Shown here: one piece after another, positions 6,887-15,211 of the stretch | Numbering within the stretch: the first letter of the stretch is position 1 | Layout: every line of letters begins with the position of its first letter | NCBI GenBank assembly: GCA_025350445.1 | Contig: JANXXV010000698.1 | Span: forward strand, 1-27,549 | Length of the DNA: 27,549 bases | Origin: Bryobacteraceae bacterium | GTDB lineage: Bacteria; Acidobacteriota; Terriglobia; Bryobacterales; Bryobacteraceae | Direction of reading: 5' to 3' | Notes under the pieces: model-generated | What the model was told of the DNA's origin: nothing | Seen by the model: only the letters and a program-made list of their open reading frames with translations | Database searches by the model: none | Translations under genes and position numbers: made by a program

Positions 6887-7144
6887 GTGCCAATAAGTAT
6901 CAAAAACGACCAAACTGAACTTCTCGCCCGTAAGCTTGCGGAACTCACTGGGGAAACGCTGACGGAAGCCGTTCGCGCAGCTGTGGCGGAAAGGTACGAC
7001 AGGCTACGCCGGGCCCGTTCGGGACGTTCCCTGGCCGATGAACTCAATGCAATCGGGCTGCGCAGTGCCAAACGGCCAGTAGTGTCGAACCTCAGTGCCG
7101 ATGAGATCCTTGGTTACGACGAAGCGGGAGTGCCAACACGATGA
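6887..7144 (+). CDS. vapB: Type II antitoxin VapB (PSK_trans_fac / Rv0623-like)
   Basis: This 85-residue protein starts MPISIKNDQTELLARKLAEL, followed by TGETLTEAVRAAVAERYDRL. That is the short beta strand plus two helices of the ribbon-helix-helix-like VapB group typified by Rv0623. The C-terminal part (LSADEILGYDEAGVPTR) would wrap the toxin. It should bind and inactivate VapC and, as a dimer, bind the palindrome at 6847-6882 to repress its own operon. The start is GTG 6887, 9 nt after AGG; the transcript leader would be only about 12 nt. The stop overlaps the vapC ATG by 4 nt. Confidence 0.9.
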   Translation: MPISIKNDQTELLARKLAELTGETLTEAVRAAVAERYDRLRRARSGRSLADELNAIGLRSAKRPVVSNLSADEILGYDEAGVPTR

Positions 7145-7533
7145 CGGTGGACACGTCCGCGGTTCTCGCCGTGCTTCAGGATGAACCTGAGAGGACCGAG
7201 TTCGTGTCGTTGATCGAGAAGGCGCCGCGCCGGCTGATCTCCGCGGTTTCGGTGCTCGAAGCGGCAATGGTTTTGGAAGGACGAAAGGGCGACGATGCCG
7301 GCGCCGACCTGGACCTGTTTCTGCAGAGAGCTTCCATTGAAACCGTGGCTTTCGACGAAGAACAACTCTTTGTAGCCCGTGCGGCCTTCCGGCGCTTTGG
7401 CAAGGGCCGACACACTGCAGGGCTCAATTTTGGAGACTGCGCCTCGTATGCGCTCGCGCAGTGGTCCGGCGAGCCTTTGTTGTTTAAGGGGAGAGATTTC
7501 ACAGCAACCGATGTTGCTCGCGCGCGGGAGTGA
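7141..7533 (+). CDS. vapC: Type II toxin VapC, PIN-domain ribonuclease
   Basis: This 130-residue PIN-domain protein should be a Mg-dependent endoribonuclease that cuts tRNA or rRNA when released from VapB. The four acidic metal-binding residues are visible: D4 in VDTSA, E40 in SVLEAAM, D99 in NFGDCASYALA and D119 in KGRDFTATD. The length is normal and the protein looks functional. The ATG overlaps the vapB stop (ATGA), giving coupled translation. Its last codons (DVARARE) and stop lie in the first copy of a 36-bp direct repeat. Confidence 0.93.
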   Translation: MTVDTSAVLAVLQDEPERTEFVSLIEKAPRRLISAVSVLEAAMVLEGRKGDDAGADLDLFLQRASIETVAFDEEQLFVARAAFRRFGKGRHTAGLNFGDCASYALAQWSGEPLLFKGRDFTATDVARARE

Positions 7534-7616
7534 GACGATAGCTACGCTCACCTCGCCCAACTACGTGGCGGCGCTGGCAAGATGTTGCTCGCGCGCGGGA
7601 GTGAGACGATAGCTAC
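7510..7616. repeat. 36-bp perfect direct repeat (7510-7545 and 7581-7616) with 35-bp spacer
   Basis: Both copies begin GATGTTGCTCGCGCGCGGGA and are identical over 36 bases, spaced 71 bp apart. Copy 1 contains the last eight codons and stop of vapC. Copy 2 ends on the stop codon of the convergent glycosyltransferase (TAG at 7615-7613 on the minus strand). The 35-bp spacer does not match the sequence before copy 1, so this is not a simple tandem duplication. GTGAG (7530-7534) and CTCAC (7547-7551) could form a small hairpin between the convergent genes. Confidence 0.9.
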
Positions 7617-10285
7617 TGCCGCAGACTCTCATAGAGATCCGCCTGCAATTGCGCGATCGTGTCCCAACTGTATTTCAGTTCCGCCGTGCGCCGTGCCGCT
7701 AACTCCAACCGTTTACGTTCGGCCGCATCTTTGCTTAATCGCACAATCGCCGAGGCGAATTCCGGGGCAGTCGCCGCCACTACCAGATCCTCCCCGGGGT
7801 GTACCTCCAGGCCGTTCACTCCGCCAGGCGTGCTCACAATCGCCTTCCCCATGGCCATTGCTTCCATAATCTTGATGTTCGTACCCGCCGATGCCAGCAG
7901 CGGCGCAATCACCATAGAGGCCCTGCGGTATGCGGGCCGCACATCGGATACGAAGCCATTCACTTCAATTCCTGGCTGGTTCAGCCGGAGCTTCACGCGG
8001 CTTTCATGCATCTCCTGAAAATAAAGGTGCCGCGCACCCGCAATGATGTGCAGCGTCGGATGAATGTCCTGAATTAGCGGCCAAATCTCACGCAGGAAAT
8101 AGTCGAGCGCCAGCACATTCGGCAGGTGGCCGAACGATCCGATGAACAACAGCCGCGCGGGTTCCGGCTCTTCCGCTGAAGGCTGGAATCGCTCTAAGTC
8201 CACGCCGTTCGCCAGTGCCGCGCAGCGCTTGGCGGCGCTCACTGCCGCGCGGTCTTTCTCAGACATTGTGACTACACAATCCACGTTTCGCCAGGCGGCG
8301 GTTTCGAAACGAACCCAACGTTCCCACTGCCGCCGGGTTTCCCAATCCTCGGACTGGCCGAGCAACTGCTGGTATAGATCCAAGGTGATATCGTGCTCGA
8401 TCAGAAGTGTCCGCGCCGGGGCGCAGTCGCCTGCATACTGCGCCATCTGCGTGAATTCCAATTGCGCCAGCTCCGGCTTCCACTTTGCTACAGTCTGCCG
8501 GATCGCTGCCCGGAATGCAGCCGAGTCGAATTCCTCTACCGTGTCGGGCCGGGGAGTGGAATGGCGGACGTGGCTGCCGACCCGCTTCACCTGCACCACC
8601 TCCGTGCAGATCTCAAGCAGCTCCGCGGGCGGCGTCTGCAACTGGTCGGCGAACGTGATGAGCACTTGGTCGTAAGCGGCAGCCGCCCGGCGCATGAGGT
8701 TATACATTCGCACCGCTCCGCCGTGGGCCAAGGGGAACGGAACATACGGCGCCGCGATCATCACCACCGGCCGCCCCCGCCGCGCGCGGCCCGGAAACAC
8801 CGCCACTTCGCCGCTTGTGAGCGCCAGCAGCAGTTCTTCGTCCATAAGAAGTCTCATGCGGCCGTTCACCCATTCGGGTGCATGCCGCGTCTCGGCCAGC
8901 GCTTGAAATGCAGGTTTTGTTCCTCTCCGCGTCAACCGGGCCACGGCCTGATCCCAAAGCCTGCGGAACACTTTCGGAGATTGAATGCAGCGGACCAGAA
9001 AGCGGAAATAGTTGATCTCCAGTACGCGATCCAGTTCGTCGGCGGAGAAGTACCGCGACGTAGTGGCTCGGTGGTCGTGAGTAACGGCTGAGCCCGCCAC
9101 GAAAACCGTTGGCCATCCCAACTGCCAAGCCCGAAAGCCTAAATCCAGATCCTCCACGTACGCCGGTTCGTAGATCTCATCGAACCCGCCCAGCGCTGCC
9201 GCCTTGGCGGAATCCATCAGCGAGCAGCCCCCGCTGCCGTAGAGCACATAACTTTGATCTTCGCCATGCAGCGGCAAATCGCAGCGCACCGGAAACCCTT
9301 CGTCGGGCGATTCCGGCATCACCGCCTTGCCGGTTTCCTCCCGCCGTTGTCCTGTTGGGAAAAAGATCTGGGCGGTGGCACAGAACAGATCCGGCACGGC
9401 CCCGAATGCCTCCAGCAAGGGCGCAAAGAAGCCTGGATGCAGCACCATGTCGTTGTTCAGCAGCAAGGTGCGTGAGTACTTCGCTGCCCGCATTCCACGA
9501 TTTACCGCGCGTGCAAAAGAAAGCGGTTCGGCGCTCAGTTCCATCCGGGCTTGCGGATATTCTTTCGCCAGACAGTCGCTCGTGCCATCGCTGGACCCGT
9601 TGTCGACAACAATAATTTCGGAAGCGTAGCCGCTCAATTCCCGCACCAGCCCGGGCAGCAGCCGTTCGAGAAGATATCTGCCGTTTCGCGACGGGATCAC
9701 CACCGAGATGCCGCCGGGAAGGGAAGAGCCAGGCACAGGCGGAGGCTTCCATCCGGCGAATCGCTTTCGCAACAGCGCCAGCTTTCCCATTGCCGAAGCC
9801 ATTTCCCAAAGGGCCGGCTCCCGCAGTGCCGAAGGGTGGGTTGCCCGCCAGAGAAACGTATAGAAGTGGCCACCCGGGGAAGTCTGCCAGCGGAAGAAGT
9901 TCGCCGTGCGCCAGGCGAAATGCCGGCTGATGCTGCCCACCCCGTTTGGCCGGAGCATGAAGTGGTCCAGGTTCTCGTTGTAGAACAGCGTTCGCAACGG
10001 CGCCAGCACGGCAGGAATCATTCGCATCCGCCAGAAGGGCATCCGCGGCTGCAGCAGCACCGCCGCAATCTGAATATCGGTATCTTTCAGAGCGGCGCGG
10101 CAACGGTCCAGATTCTCGCGGAAGCTCCGTTCCAAATGGTAGGGAATCCACTTTCCTTTGGGCGGAGGAAACTCGGAAACCACGTACATCTCCAGTTCCG
10201 GATAGAACCGCTCGATTCGATCGAGAAATGCCGGAATCAACTCGTCCGAGCCGGAGGCAAACGCGATCTTGATGCGGGGTCTCAA
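7613..10285 (-). CDS. Two-domain glycosyltransferase (GT2 plus GT4)
   Basis: The protein has about 890 residues in three parts. Residues 1-185 form an N-terminal domain (IKIAFASGSDELIPAFLDRI) that I cannot assign. A GT2 domain follows at about 192-440, with SVVIPSRNGRYLLERLLPGL, VVDNGSSDGT, LLLNNDMVLHPGFF and the acid/base region VEDLDLGFRAWQLGW. The C-terminal GT4 domain runs from about 505 (VVMIAAPYVPFPLAHGGAVR) through LLFIGSFGHLPNV to the donor-binding GTNIKIMEAMAMGKAIVSTP. It probably adds two different sugars in synthesis of a surface polysaccharide, at the cytosolic face. The likely start is TTG 10285, overlapping the upstream stop as TTGA; the frame is open to TTG 10354. It is the second gene of an operon led by 10282-11364. 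Confidence 0.85.
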   Translation of the reverse strand: MRPRIKIAFASGSDELIPAFLDRIERFYPELEMYVVSEFPPPKGKWIPYHLERSFRENLDRCRAALKDTDIQIAAVLLQPRMPFWRMRMIPAVLAPLRTLFYNENLDHFMLRPNGVGSISRHFAWRTANFFRWQTSPGGHFYTFLWRATHPSALREPALWEMASAMGKLALLRKRFAGWKPPPVPGSSLPGGISVVIPSRNGRYLLERLLPGLVRELSGYASEIIVVDNGSSDGTSDCLAKEYPQARMELSAEPLSFARAVNRGMRAAKYSRTLLLNNDMVLHPGFFAPLLEAFGAVPDLFCATAQIFFPTGQRREETGKAVMPESPDEGFPVRCDLPLHGEDQSYVLYGSGGCSLMDSAKAAALGGFDEIYEPAYVEDLDLGFRAWQLGWPTVFVAGSAVTHDHRATTSRYFSADELDRVLEINYFRFLVRCIQSPKVFRRLWDQAVARLTRRGTKPAFQALAETRHAPEWVNGRMRLLMDEELLLALTSGEVAVFPGRARRGRPVVMIAAPYVPFPLAHGGAVRMYNLMRRAAAAYDQVLITFADQLQTPPAELLEICTEVVQVKRVGSHVRHSTPRPDTVEEFDSAAFRAAIRQTVAKWKPELAQLEFTQMAQYAGDCAPARTLLIEHDITLDLYQQLLGQSEDWETRRQWERWVRFETAAWRNVDCVVTMSEKDRAAVSAAKRCAALANGVDLERFQPSAEEPEPARLLFIGSFGHLPNVLALDYFLREIWPLIQDIHPTLHIIAGARHLYFQEMHESRVKLRLNQPGIEVNGFVSDVRPAYRRASMVIAPLLASAGTNIKIMEAMAMGKAIVSTPGGVNGLEVHPGEDLVVAATAPEFASAIVRLSKDAAERKRLELAARRTAELKYSWDTIAQLQADLYESLRQ

Positions 10286-11364
10286 ATGAGTGATTGGGGA
10301 TCGAGCCGCAAACCTTGGCCGCGCTCGCGCCACATTGCCAGCGCTTGCAGACAAAATGCCGTGGAAACAGGATTGATGAATGGAAGCAATGTCTCGCCCT
10401 TGCGTCCAAAGTAAAAACCTCCATTCATCCGTGCGTCGCCACTTTCACACTGAAACGTCCGGATGCACGCGGCTTCCTCCGCGGCTTCCCGTTCATTTAG
10501 CGGCACGCCCGCAAGATTTGCCGCGTATAGCCGCAGGCGCAACAGTTGGGCATACACATCGGAACGGGCAAACACCGGAGCAATCTCCCGCAGGTAAGCG
10601 CTCACGCGGCTGATCCCCTCCCGTAATGCTTCCAGGCTTTCCGGCCGGCCCGAATGCGCCAGAAGAGCCTCCAGAAAGTAGCTGTAGGCATGCAAGCGGT
10701 CCATCGTCTTCTCGGCGGTTTCCGCCGGCAGGAATCGATCTTTGCTTTCGAGCGCCAAGGCCAGCGCCCGTTCGTAGCTTGCGCGGAACGAAGTCTCGCC
10801 TGTCACTTGGAACAGTTCGTGCCAAGCCAGGGCAGACTTCAACTGGTAACAGCCCGGGCTGCGCGACCACTGCGAACTGTAAGGGAGCGGTTGTTTCGCG
10901 GGCAGTGTCAGAATTGGGTGGATCTCGTCTTCCCGCGCAAAGTCGGCGAGCATGGAATGCCCAGCCTCGCGAGCGCAGGCAAGCAGCGACCCATCACCCG
11001 TTTTCCGCCACAGCGCCAAGAGTCCGCGGACAATAATTCCGCAATCGAAGAAGTAGGTCAGCGCCTGAGGCCGGATTCCGTTGCTGGAATGTTCGAAAGG
11101 AAAAGTCTTCAGCCGGGGGTTCCACGCCTGGTCCACTAGAAACCTTCCACCCCGAATAGCTGCATCCAGGAAACTCTGGTCTCCACGTTTTTCATACAGG
11201 TAAATCAGCGCGCTGAGGGCATAACCGGTGATTTCTGTCGAGACCAGTGCATTCTTGCCAACGCCCGTAAGATAGTAACGCGCTACTCCGCCTCCCGGTT
11301 CCTGAATACCCGACTTGACGTACCAACACCCTGCACGGTCTAGCGATAAGTTATGAAGAGGCAC
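10282..11364 (-). CDS. Alpha/alpha-barrel (six-hairpin) protein, glycan-processing-like
   Basis: This 360-residue protein has repeating helical hairpins with aromatic and Gly-rich turns (EITGYALSALIYLYEKRGDQ, TYFFDCGIIVRGLLALW, NPVSTAFCLQALAMW). That pattern is typical of the (alpha/alpha)6 toroid of glycoside hydrolases, uronyl epimerases and terpene cyclase-like folds. No catalytic motif is clear, and there is no signal peptide, so it is probably cytosolic. The start GTG 11364 follows GGGGAAG at good spacing, and a strong promoter lies just upstream. Translational coupling to the glycosyltransferase suggests a role in making or modifying the same polysaccharide. The exact reaction is unknown. 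Confidence 0.65.
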   Translation of the reverse strand: MPLHNLSLDRAGCWYVKSGIQEPGGGVARYYLTGVGKNALVSTEITGYALSALIYLYEKRGDQSFLDAAIRGGRFLVDQAWNPRLKTFPFEHSSNGIRPQALTYFFDCGIIVRGLLALWRKTGDGSLLACAREAGHSMLADFAREDEIHPILTLPAKQPLPYSSQWSRSPGCYQLKSALAWHELFQVTGETSFRASYERALALALESKDRFLPAETAEKTMDRLHAYSYFLEALLAHSGRPESLEALREGISRVSAYLREIAPVFARSDVYAQLLRLRLYAANLAGVPLNEREAAEEAACIRTFQCESGDARMNGGFYFGRKGETLLPFINPVSTAFCLQALAMWRERGQGLRLDPQSLI

Positions 11365-11400
11365 CCAAACTTCCCCAACGGCAAATTGCGGATTTCCTTG

Positions 11401-11428
11401 ATTATAACATTCGATGTGCCCCGTTCAA
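11401..11428 (-). promoter_or_regulatory. Sigma70-type promoter for the glycosyltransferase operon
   Basis: On the minus strand TTGAAC (11428-11423) and TATAAT (11406-11401) are separated by 16 nt. Transcription would begin near 11394, giving a leader of about 30 nt before GTG 11364. Confidence 0.7.
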
Positions 11429-11443
11429 TCCAGGTTTCGGTTC

Positions 11444-11449
11444 TATACT
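11444..11449 (+). promoter_or_regulatory. -10-like box upstream of the 11470 gene
   Basis: TATACT stands 20 nt before ATG 11470. No clear -35 box is present at the expected distance; the region is shared with the divergent promoter at 11401-11428. Confidence 0.4.
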
Positions 11450-11469
11450 GAATAGAGTCGAGAGCAACC

Positions 11470-12132
11470 ATGCGCCTGCGGCGGTTACCGATCTTCGCGC
11501 TCGTCGCGGTCGTTACCATGGCATGTGTCGTACGACGGTCGGCCATGGCGCAAGAGAATGCCCCGGTGGGAATTGTTCGGGGCGATCTGGTGGAATGGGA
11601 TGGCGACAAAGTGGAAGGCGACATCCTGCTGCGCACCCTTCCGGACCGGTTGTATACCTGCCACTTCGATGCCTTCACTTATATGGAACGCGATGGCCAA
11701 CGGATCGGCATGGCCGTCTTGAAGGCGGGCGACGGGCTGGAACTTGTGACCGACCGCAAGCCGGGCAGCCAGCGCTGTTATGCCCGAACGCTCCGCGTGG
11801 TGGACAAACCCCCGCCTGCCAACCCCGGTTACCGCGCTACGGCGCGCCGAAGTACTCTTATCGACCAACTGTACCCCCGCGGCAACTTAACCTTCAGCGG
11901 CGTCATTCTGAGACTGAATGCGCAGATGATGGTGCTGCGCACCCGCACGCAAGGCGAAACTACGGTGCAGCTGCGCCAGGACACCCGCTATATGGATAGC
12001 GGCCTGCCCGCGGAGGCTTCCATGCTCACAGTGAATACGCGTGTTTCTCTTCGTTGCGGCCGGAATCTGGACAATGAACTGGAGGCCTATCAGGTGATTT
12101 GGGGCGAGATTGAAGGGCCCAAGGGCCGATAA
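11470..12132 (+). CDS. Secreted protein of unknown function
   Basis: The 220-residue protein begins with a clear signal peptide (MRLRRLPIFALVAVVTMACV, with cleavage likely after SAMA). The rest is beta-rich with OB- or DUF5666-like repeats: GIVRGDLVEWDGDKVEGDIL, LTFSGVILRLNAQMMVLRT, TTVQLRQDTRYMDSGLP and LRCGRNLDNELEAYQVIWGE. The short beta units resemble DUF5666 modules, but I cannot assign it firmly. Two cysteines (in YTCHF and RCYAR) may form a disulfide. The start is ATG 11470 with GAGAG 5 nt upstream. It lies 81 bp before the propeller protein gene, which has its own -10-like box. Confidence 0.7.
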   Translation: MRLRRLPIFALVAVVTMACVVRRSAMAQENAPVGIVRGDLVEWDGDKVEGDILLRTLPDRLYTCHFDAFTYMERDGQRIGMAVLKAGDGLELVTDRKPGSQRCYARTLRVVDKPPPANPGYRATARRSTLIDQLYPRGNLTFSGVILRLNAQMMVLRTRTQGETTVQLRQDTRYMDSGLPAEASMLTVNTRVSLRCGRNLDNELEAYQVIWGEIEGPKGR

Positions 12133-12182
12133 GAATTTTTTGCTGCAACTTAGCCGGGTGACTTCACGTCGCATTAGGTTGG

Positions 12183-12188
12183 TATACT
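12183..12188 (+). promoter_or_regulatory. -10-like box upstream of the propeller protein
   Basis: TATACT is 25 nt before ATG 12214. It lies between the small inverted repeat GGTTG (12177-12181) and CAACC (12196-12200). No good -35 box is seen. Confidence 0.35.
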
Positions 12189-12213
12189 ACAAGATCAACC
12201 TGCTACCTATTTC

Positions 12214-14934
12214 ATGATGAAGTATCTTGCTCTTTTGTGCGCCGCCGCGGGAATCGCCCGCTCCGCGGACTTTGCCACCGGCCAGGCCGCCCGTTTAGTT
12301 ATCGGCCAGACTACCTTTACGGCTCAGGAAGAGGGTGCCTCCGACCGGCTGTTGGGAGCCGCAAGCGGACTCGCTTTAGCTAATGACACGCTCTTTGTCG
12401 TTGATTCTAATAGGGTAGGCTCCAGCCCGCAGAACAATCGCGTTCTCATCTTTCCAAATCTTTCCACCAACCTGCCGGCCCCCACCAGCGAGTTACCCAA
12501 GGATGCCGAAGTCAGCTGCCAGGTTTGTACCGGCGTAGCATCGGTAGTGGTGGGGCAGCCCGATTTCACGAAGACGGATATCGCTCTCACGCAAGGGGGC
12601 TTCCGTCAACCCACCTCGGTTGCCTCGGACGGCAGGATTCTGGCCGTCGCCGATACCGACAATAATAGGGTACTGATCTGGAATTCCATCCCCTTTCTTA
12701 CCGGAACGCCCGCCGATGTAGTGGTAGGCCAGAACGATTTTAAGACTGCGATTGCCAACCTTGGCAGCGGGAACACGCCCAACAACAAGGGCCTTCGCGG
12801 CCCGCAAGGCGTTTGGCTTCAGAATGGAAAACTCTACGTTGCCGATACTCAGAATCATCGCGTTCTTATTTGGAACCGCGTGCCGACTTCAAATGGGCAG
12901 CCTGCCGATGTGGTTTTGGGACAACCGAATTTCAGCACCTTCGTTGAGCCCGATTTAGCTAAAGCGGTGGTCGACGCGAGAGCGAACAACATGCTGAATC
13001 CGGTTTCGGTGACCTCCGACGGGACGCGTCTTTATGTCACCGATCTTGGTCACAACCGGGTTCTCATCTGGAATACCATCCCTACCCAGAATCAGGCGCC
13101 GGCCGATCTGGTCGTTGGCCAACCGGGCCTCGGCGATGGCGCCACCGACGTAGCCGTGGCGAACAACAGTTCGAAACTCTGTGTATCGAACGGCACCGAT
13201 GCCACCGATACCACGAAACTGACTTATCCGGAACGCTGCGCCGCGACAGTCAATTTCCCTCGATTTGCGCTCTCTGACGGGAAACGGCTTTTCATCGCCG
13301 ACGGCGGCAACAATCGCGTGCTCGTATTCAACAACGTGCCCACCACCAACGGCCAGCGCGCCGATATCATTTTGGGTCAGCCGGGCGAGTTTGATTCGGT
13401 GGATTCGCTCGACCTGCTGATTTCCAGCGCCGATTCTTTGCGCACGCCCATGTCGCTTGCGTGGGACGGGACAAATCTGTTTGTCGGCGATACATTCAAT
13501 CGCCGCGTGATGGTCTTCACTGTTGGCGAAACCACGGTAAACCGTACGTCGGTTCGAAATGCCGCCAGCCAGGAAATTTTCGCCATTGGTGCAGTCGCGG
13601 TTTCCGGGGCTATCAAAGCCGATGACGTCGGCACCATCACAATCCAGAGTGTCGACTACAAGTACACCGTTCTGAAAGACGACACCATCACGAAGGTAGT
13701 CCTGGGATTGGTATCGGCCATCAATGCCAACGGCGGTAATCCCCTGGTATTTGCGCGCGCGAACCCCAATTTCAATTCCATTATTCTGACCGCCAGGAAG
13801 GCGGGCGCAGACGGAAATAGCATCACTTTGTCTGTTACCCTGTCCGCCAGCGCTCAACTTCTGCTCACCGCGAGCGGCGCGGCGTTGAGCGGTGGACAGG
13901 ACGCCGCTAAGATCGCCCCCGGAACGCTGATAAATATTACAGGTGACAACTTCACGACCAAAACGGAAAAGGCCGCGGACGGCCCGGTGCTTCCCAAGAC
14001 CCTTGGTGGCGTGCAGGTTTACATTGATGGCCTGCGGTCGCCGCTTCTGCTTGTTTCTCCCACGCTGATCAATGTTCAGATGCCGTTTGAGATTTCCGAT
14101 AGGTCCAGTGTCAGCGTTTACGTCCGCACCACTGACGACTCGGGCAAGGTACGAATCACCACGGCGGTGGGTGCGCCAATCATCCAGCAGAATCCCGGCA
14201 TCTTCGCGGTCGATGCGAGCGATCCAAGGCCTGCCATCGCCGTTCATAGCAGCAGTTATGCCACCGGTGTAGTATCGGTGGATGGAACCGCAACGGCTGG
14301 AGACGTAGCAACTGTTACGATTGAAGACCGTTCGTACTCCTACACTGTGGTGACCGGCGATACGCTCTTCATCATTCGCGACAAGCTGATTGAACAGATC
14401 AACCAGGACGAACGGGTAACCGCTTTTCCGGCGGGCTCTTTCACCCGGATTCGCCTCAAAGCTAAAGTTCCGGGCACTGCCGGCGAGGGTATCACTTACG
14501 CCGCCTCGGTGAATGCCAGTGCGACTGTTATTCTGTCTCCGCTATCTCCCGCATTGTGCTGCTCGAACAAAGAAGGCGCCCCGGTGACTGAGGCCAATCC
14601 CGCGGCGCCAGGGGAAACCATCAACGTCTACGCTACCGGACTAGGTCTGGTGAAGTCCGACGATGGAACTGCCGTGGGTGAAACCGGAACCAAGTACCAT
14701 GGCCCGGTTATCAACGAACCGAATTCACCGGTGGATTCTTTGGCCGGCGGCAAAACGGCGAATGTTTTGTTTGCAGGCCTGAAGCAGGGCGCGGTGGGTA
14801 TCTACGAAGTGCAGTTGCAGCTCAATTCGGATCTGCCGACGAATCCGCAAACACAGATCACGATCGCGCAGGACATTTACATCAGCAACATCGTAACGAT
14901 CCCGATATTCAATCCCAACCCGCCGGCTCAATAG
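12214..14934 (+). CDS. Secreted NHL-type beta-propeller protein with TIGR03437 C-terminal region
   Basis: This 906-residue protein has a signal peptide (MMKYLALLCAAAGIARS). Residues about 25-440 hold repeated propeller blades: ADVVVGQNDF-type strands alternate with LYVADTQNHRVLIWNRVP-type strands, at least five times. This is typical of NHL-like repeats in Acidobacteria. The second half matches the TIGR03437 'Solibacter' C-terminal type: KIAPGTLINITGDNF, GGVQVYIDGLRSPLLLVSPT, INVQMPFEI and INVYATGLGLV. Two related insert modules lie at about 472-560 and 694-785, each with a TIxxxxYxYTVxxxDT motif and a G(T/N)xGxxIT-like end. It is likely exported and carbohydrate- or surface-associated; ligand unknown. 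No ribosome site is evident before ATG 12214. Confidence 0.85.
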   Translation: MMKYLALLCAAAGIARSADFATGQAARLVIGQTTFTAQEEGASDRLLGAASGLALANDTLFVVDSNRVGSSPQNNRVLIFPNLSTNLPAPTSELPKDAEVSCQVCTGVASVVVGQPDFTKTDIALTQGGFRQPTSVASDGRILAVADTDNNRVLIWNSIPFLTGTPADVVVGQNDFKTAIANLGSGNTPNNKGLRGPQGVWLQNGKLYVADTQNHRVLIWNRVPTSNGQPADVVLGQPNFSTFVEPDLAKAVVDARANNMLNPVSVTSDGTRLYVTDLGHNRVLIWNTIPTQNQAPADLVVGQPGLGDGATDVAVANNSSKLCVSNGTDATDTTKLTYPERCAATVNFPRFALSDGKRLFIADGGNNRVLVFNNVPTTNGQRADIILGQPGEFDSVDSLDLLISSADSLRTPMSLAWDGTNLFVGDTFNRRVMVFTVGETTVNRTSVRNAASQEIFAIGAVAVSGAIKADDVGTITIQSVDYKYTVLKDDTITKVVLGLVSAINANGGNPLVFARANPNFNSIILTARKAGADGNSITLSVTLSASAQLLLTASGAALSGGQDAAKIAPGTLINITGDNFTTKTEKAADGPVLPKTLGGVQVYIDGLRSPLLLVSPTLINVQMPFEISDRSSVSVYVRTTDDSGKVRITTAVGAPIIQQNPGIFAVDASDPRPAIAVHSSSYATGVVSVDGTATAGDVATVTIEDRSYSYTVVTGDTLFIIRDKLIEQINQDERVTAFPAGSFTRIRLKAKVPGTAGEGITYAASVNASATVILSPLSPALCCSNKEGAPVTEANPAAPGETINVYATGLGLVKSDDGTAVGETGTKYHGPVINEPNSPVDSLAGGKTANVLFAGLKQGAVGIYEVQLQLNSDLPTNPQTQITIAQDIYISNIVTIPIFNPNPPAQ

Positions 14935-14942
14935 CAGGCGGG
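14919..14942. terminator. Possible bidirectional hairpin between convergent genes
   Basis: CCCGCC (14919-14924) and GGCGGG (14937-14942) can pair around a 12-nt loop that contains the stop codon of the propeller gene. No T-run follows on either strand, so it is at most a weak terminator. Confidence 0.25.
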
Positions 14943-14946
14943 CGCA

Positions 14947-15207
14947 CTATATAATTTCGTAGGGTTTATAACCATTCTTCAAGAGAACGCCGCGTGCCGC
15001 TTCAAGGCCCTCGGGCGCGACATAAAAGAACGCCCCTATCCGTTCCGAAGCGAAGATCAGGCCGCCTTTGTAAGCATCCGGTTCCACCAGGTAATCAAGG
15101 GAATACCCGGTCAGTAATTGCTCCAGCCCCAGCGCTTCTTTCAGCTTTTTCGCAATGTAGAGTAGCGACAGCTCGGTTTCGCCAAAGAACTCCGGTTCCC
15201 GCCGCAC
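14947..15207 (-). CDS. Small protein of unknown function
   Basis: The C-terminal reading (FFGETELSLLYIAKKLKEAL, then YLVEPDAYKGGLIFASERIG, then LLKNGYKPYEII) has normal amino-acid composition and is likely coding. The start is uncertain. The frame is open to 15363, but the part above about 15210 is Arg-rich and overlaps the upstream gene, so GTG 15207, just after that gene's stop, is preferred and gives 86 residues. The ribosome site is weak. It probably forms an operon with 15212-15646. I recognise no family. Confidence 0.5.
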   Translation of the reverse strand: MRREPEFFGETELSLLYIAKKLKEALGLEQLLTGYSLDYLVEPDAYKGGLIFASERIGAFFYVAPEGLEAARGVLLKNGYKPYEII

Positions 15208-15211
15208 CCGC

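Noticed and set aside
9177..10424. 415-codon minus-strand frame overlapping the glycosyltransferase
   Set aside because: It reads in another frame of the same strand as the GT2 domain and has shadow-like composition.
12111..12137. GGCC-rich stretch followed by TTTTTT after the 11470 gene, considered as a terminator
   Set aside because: The stem is only 4-5 bp and the T-run is about 10 nt away from it.
12955..14247. 430-codon minus-strand open frame
   Set aside because: Antisense shadow of the propeller/TIGR03437 gene.
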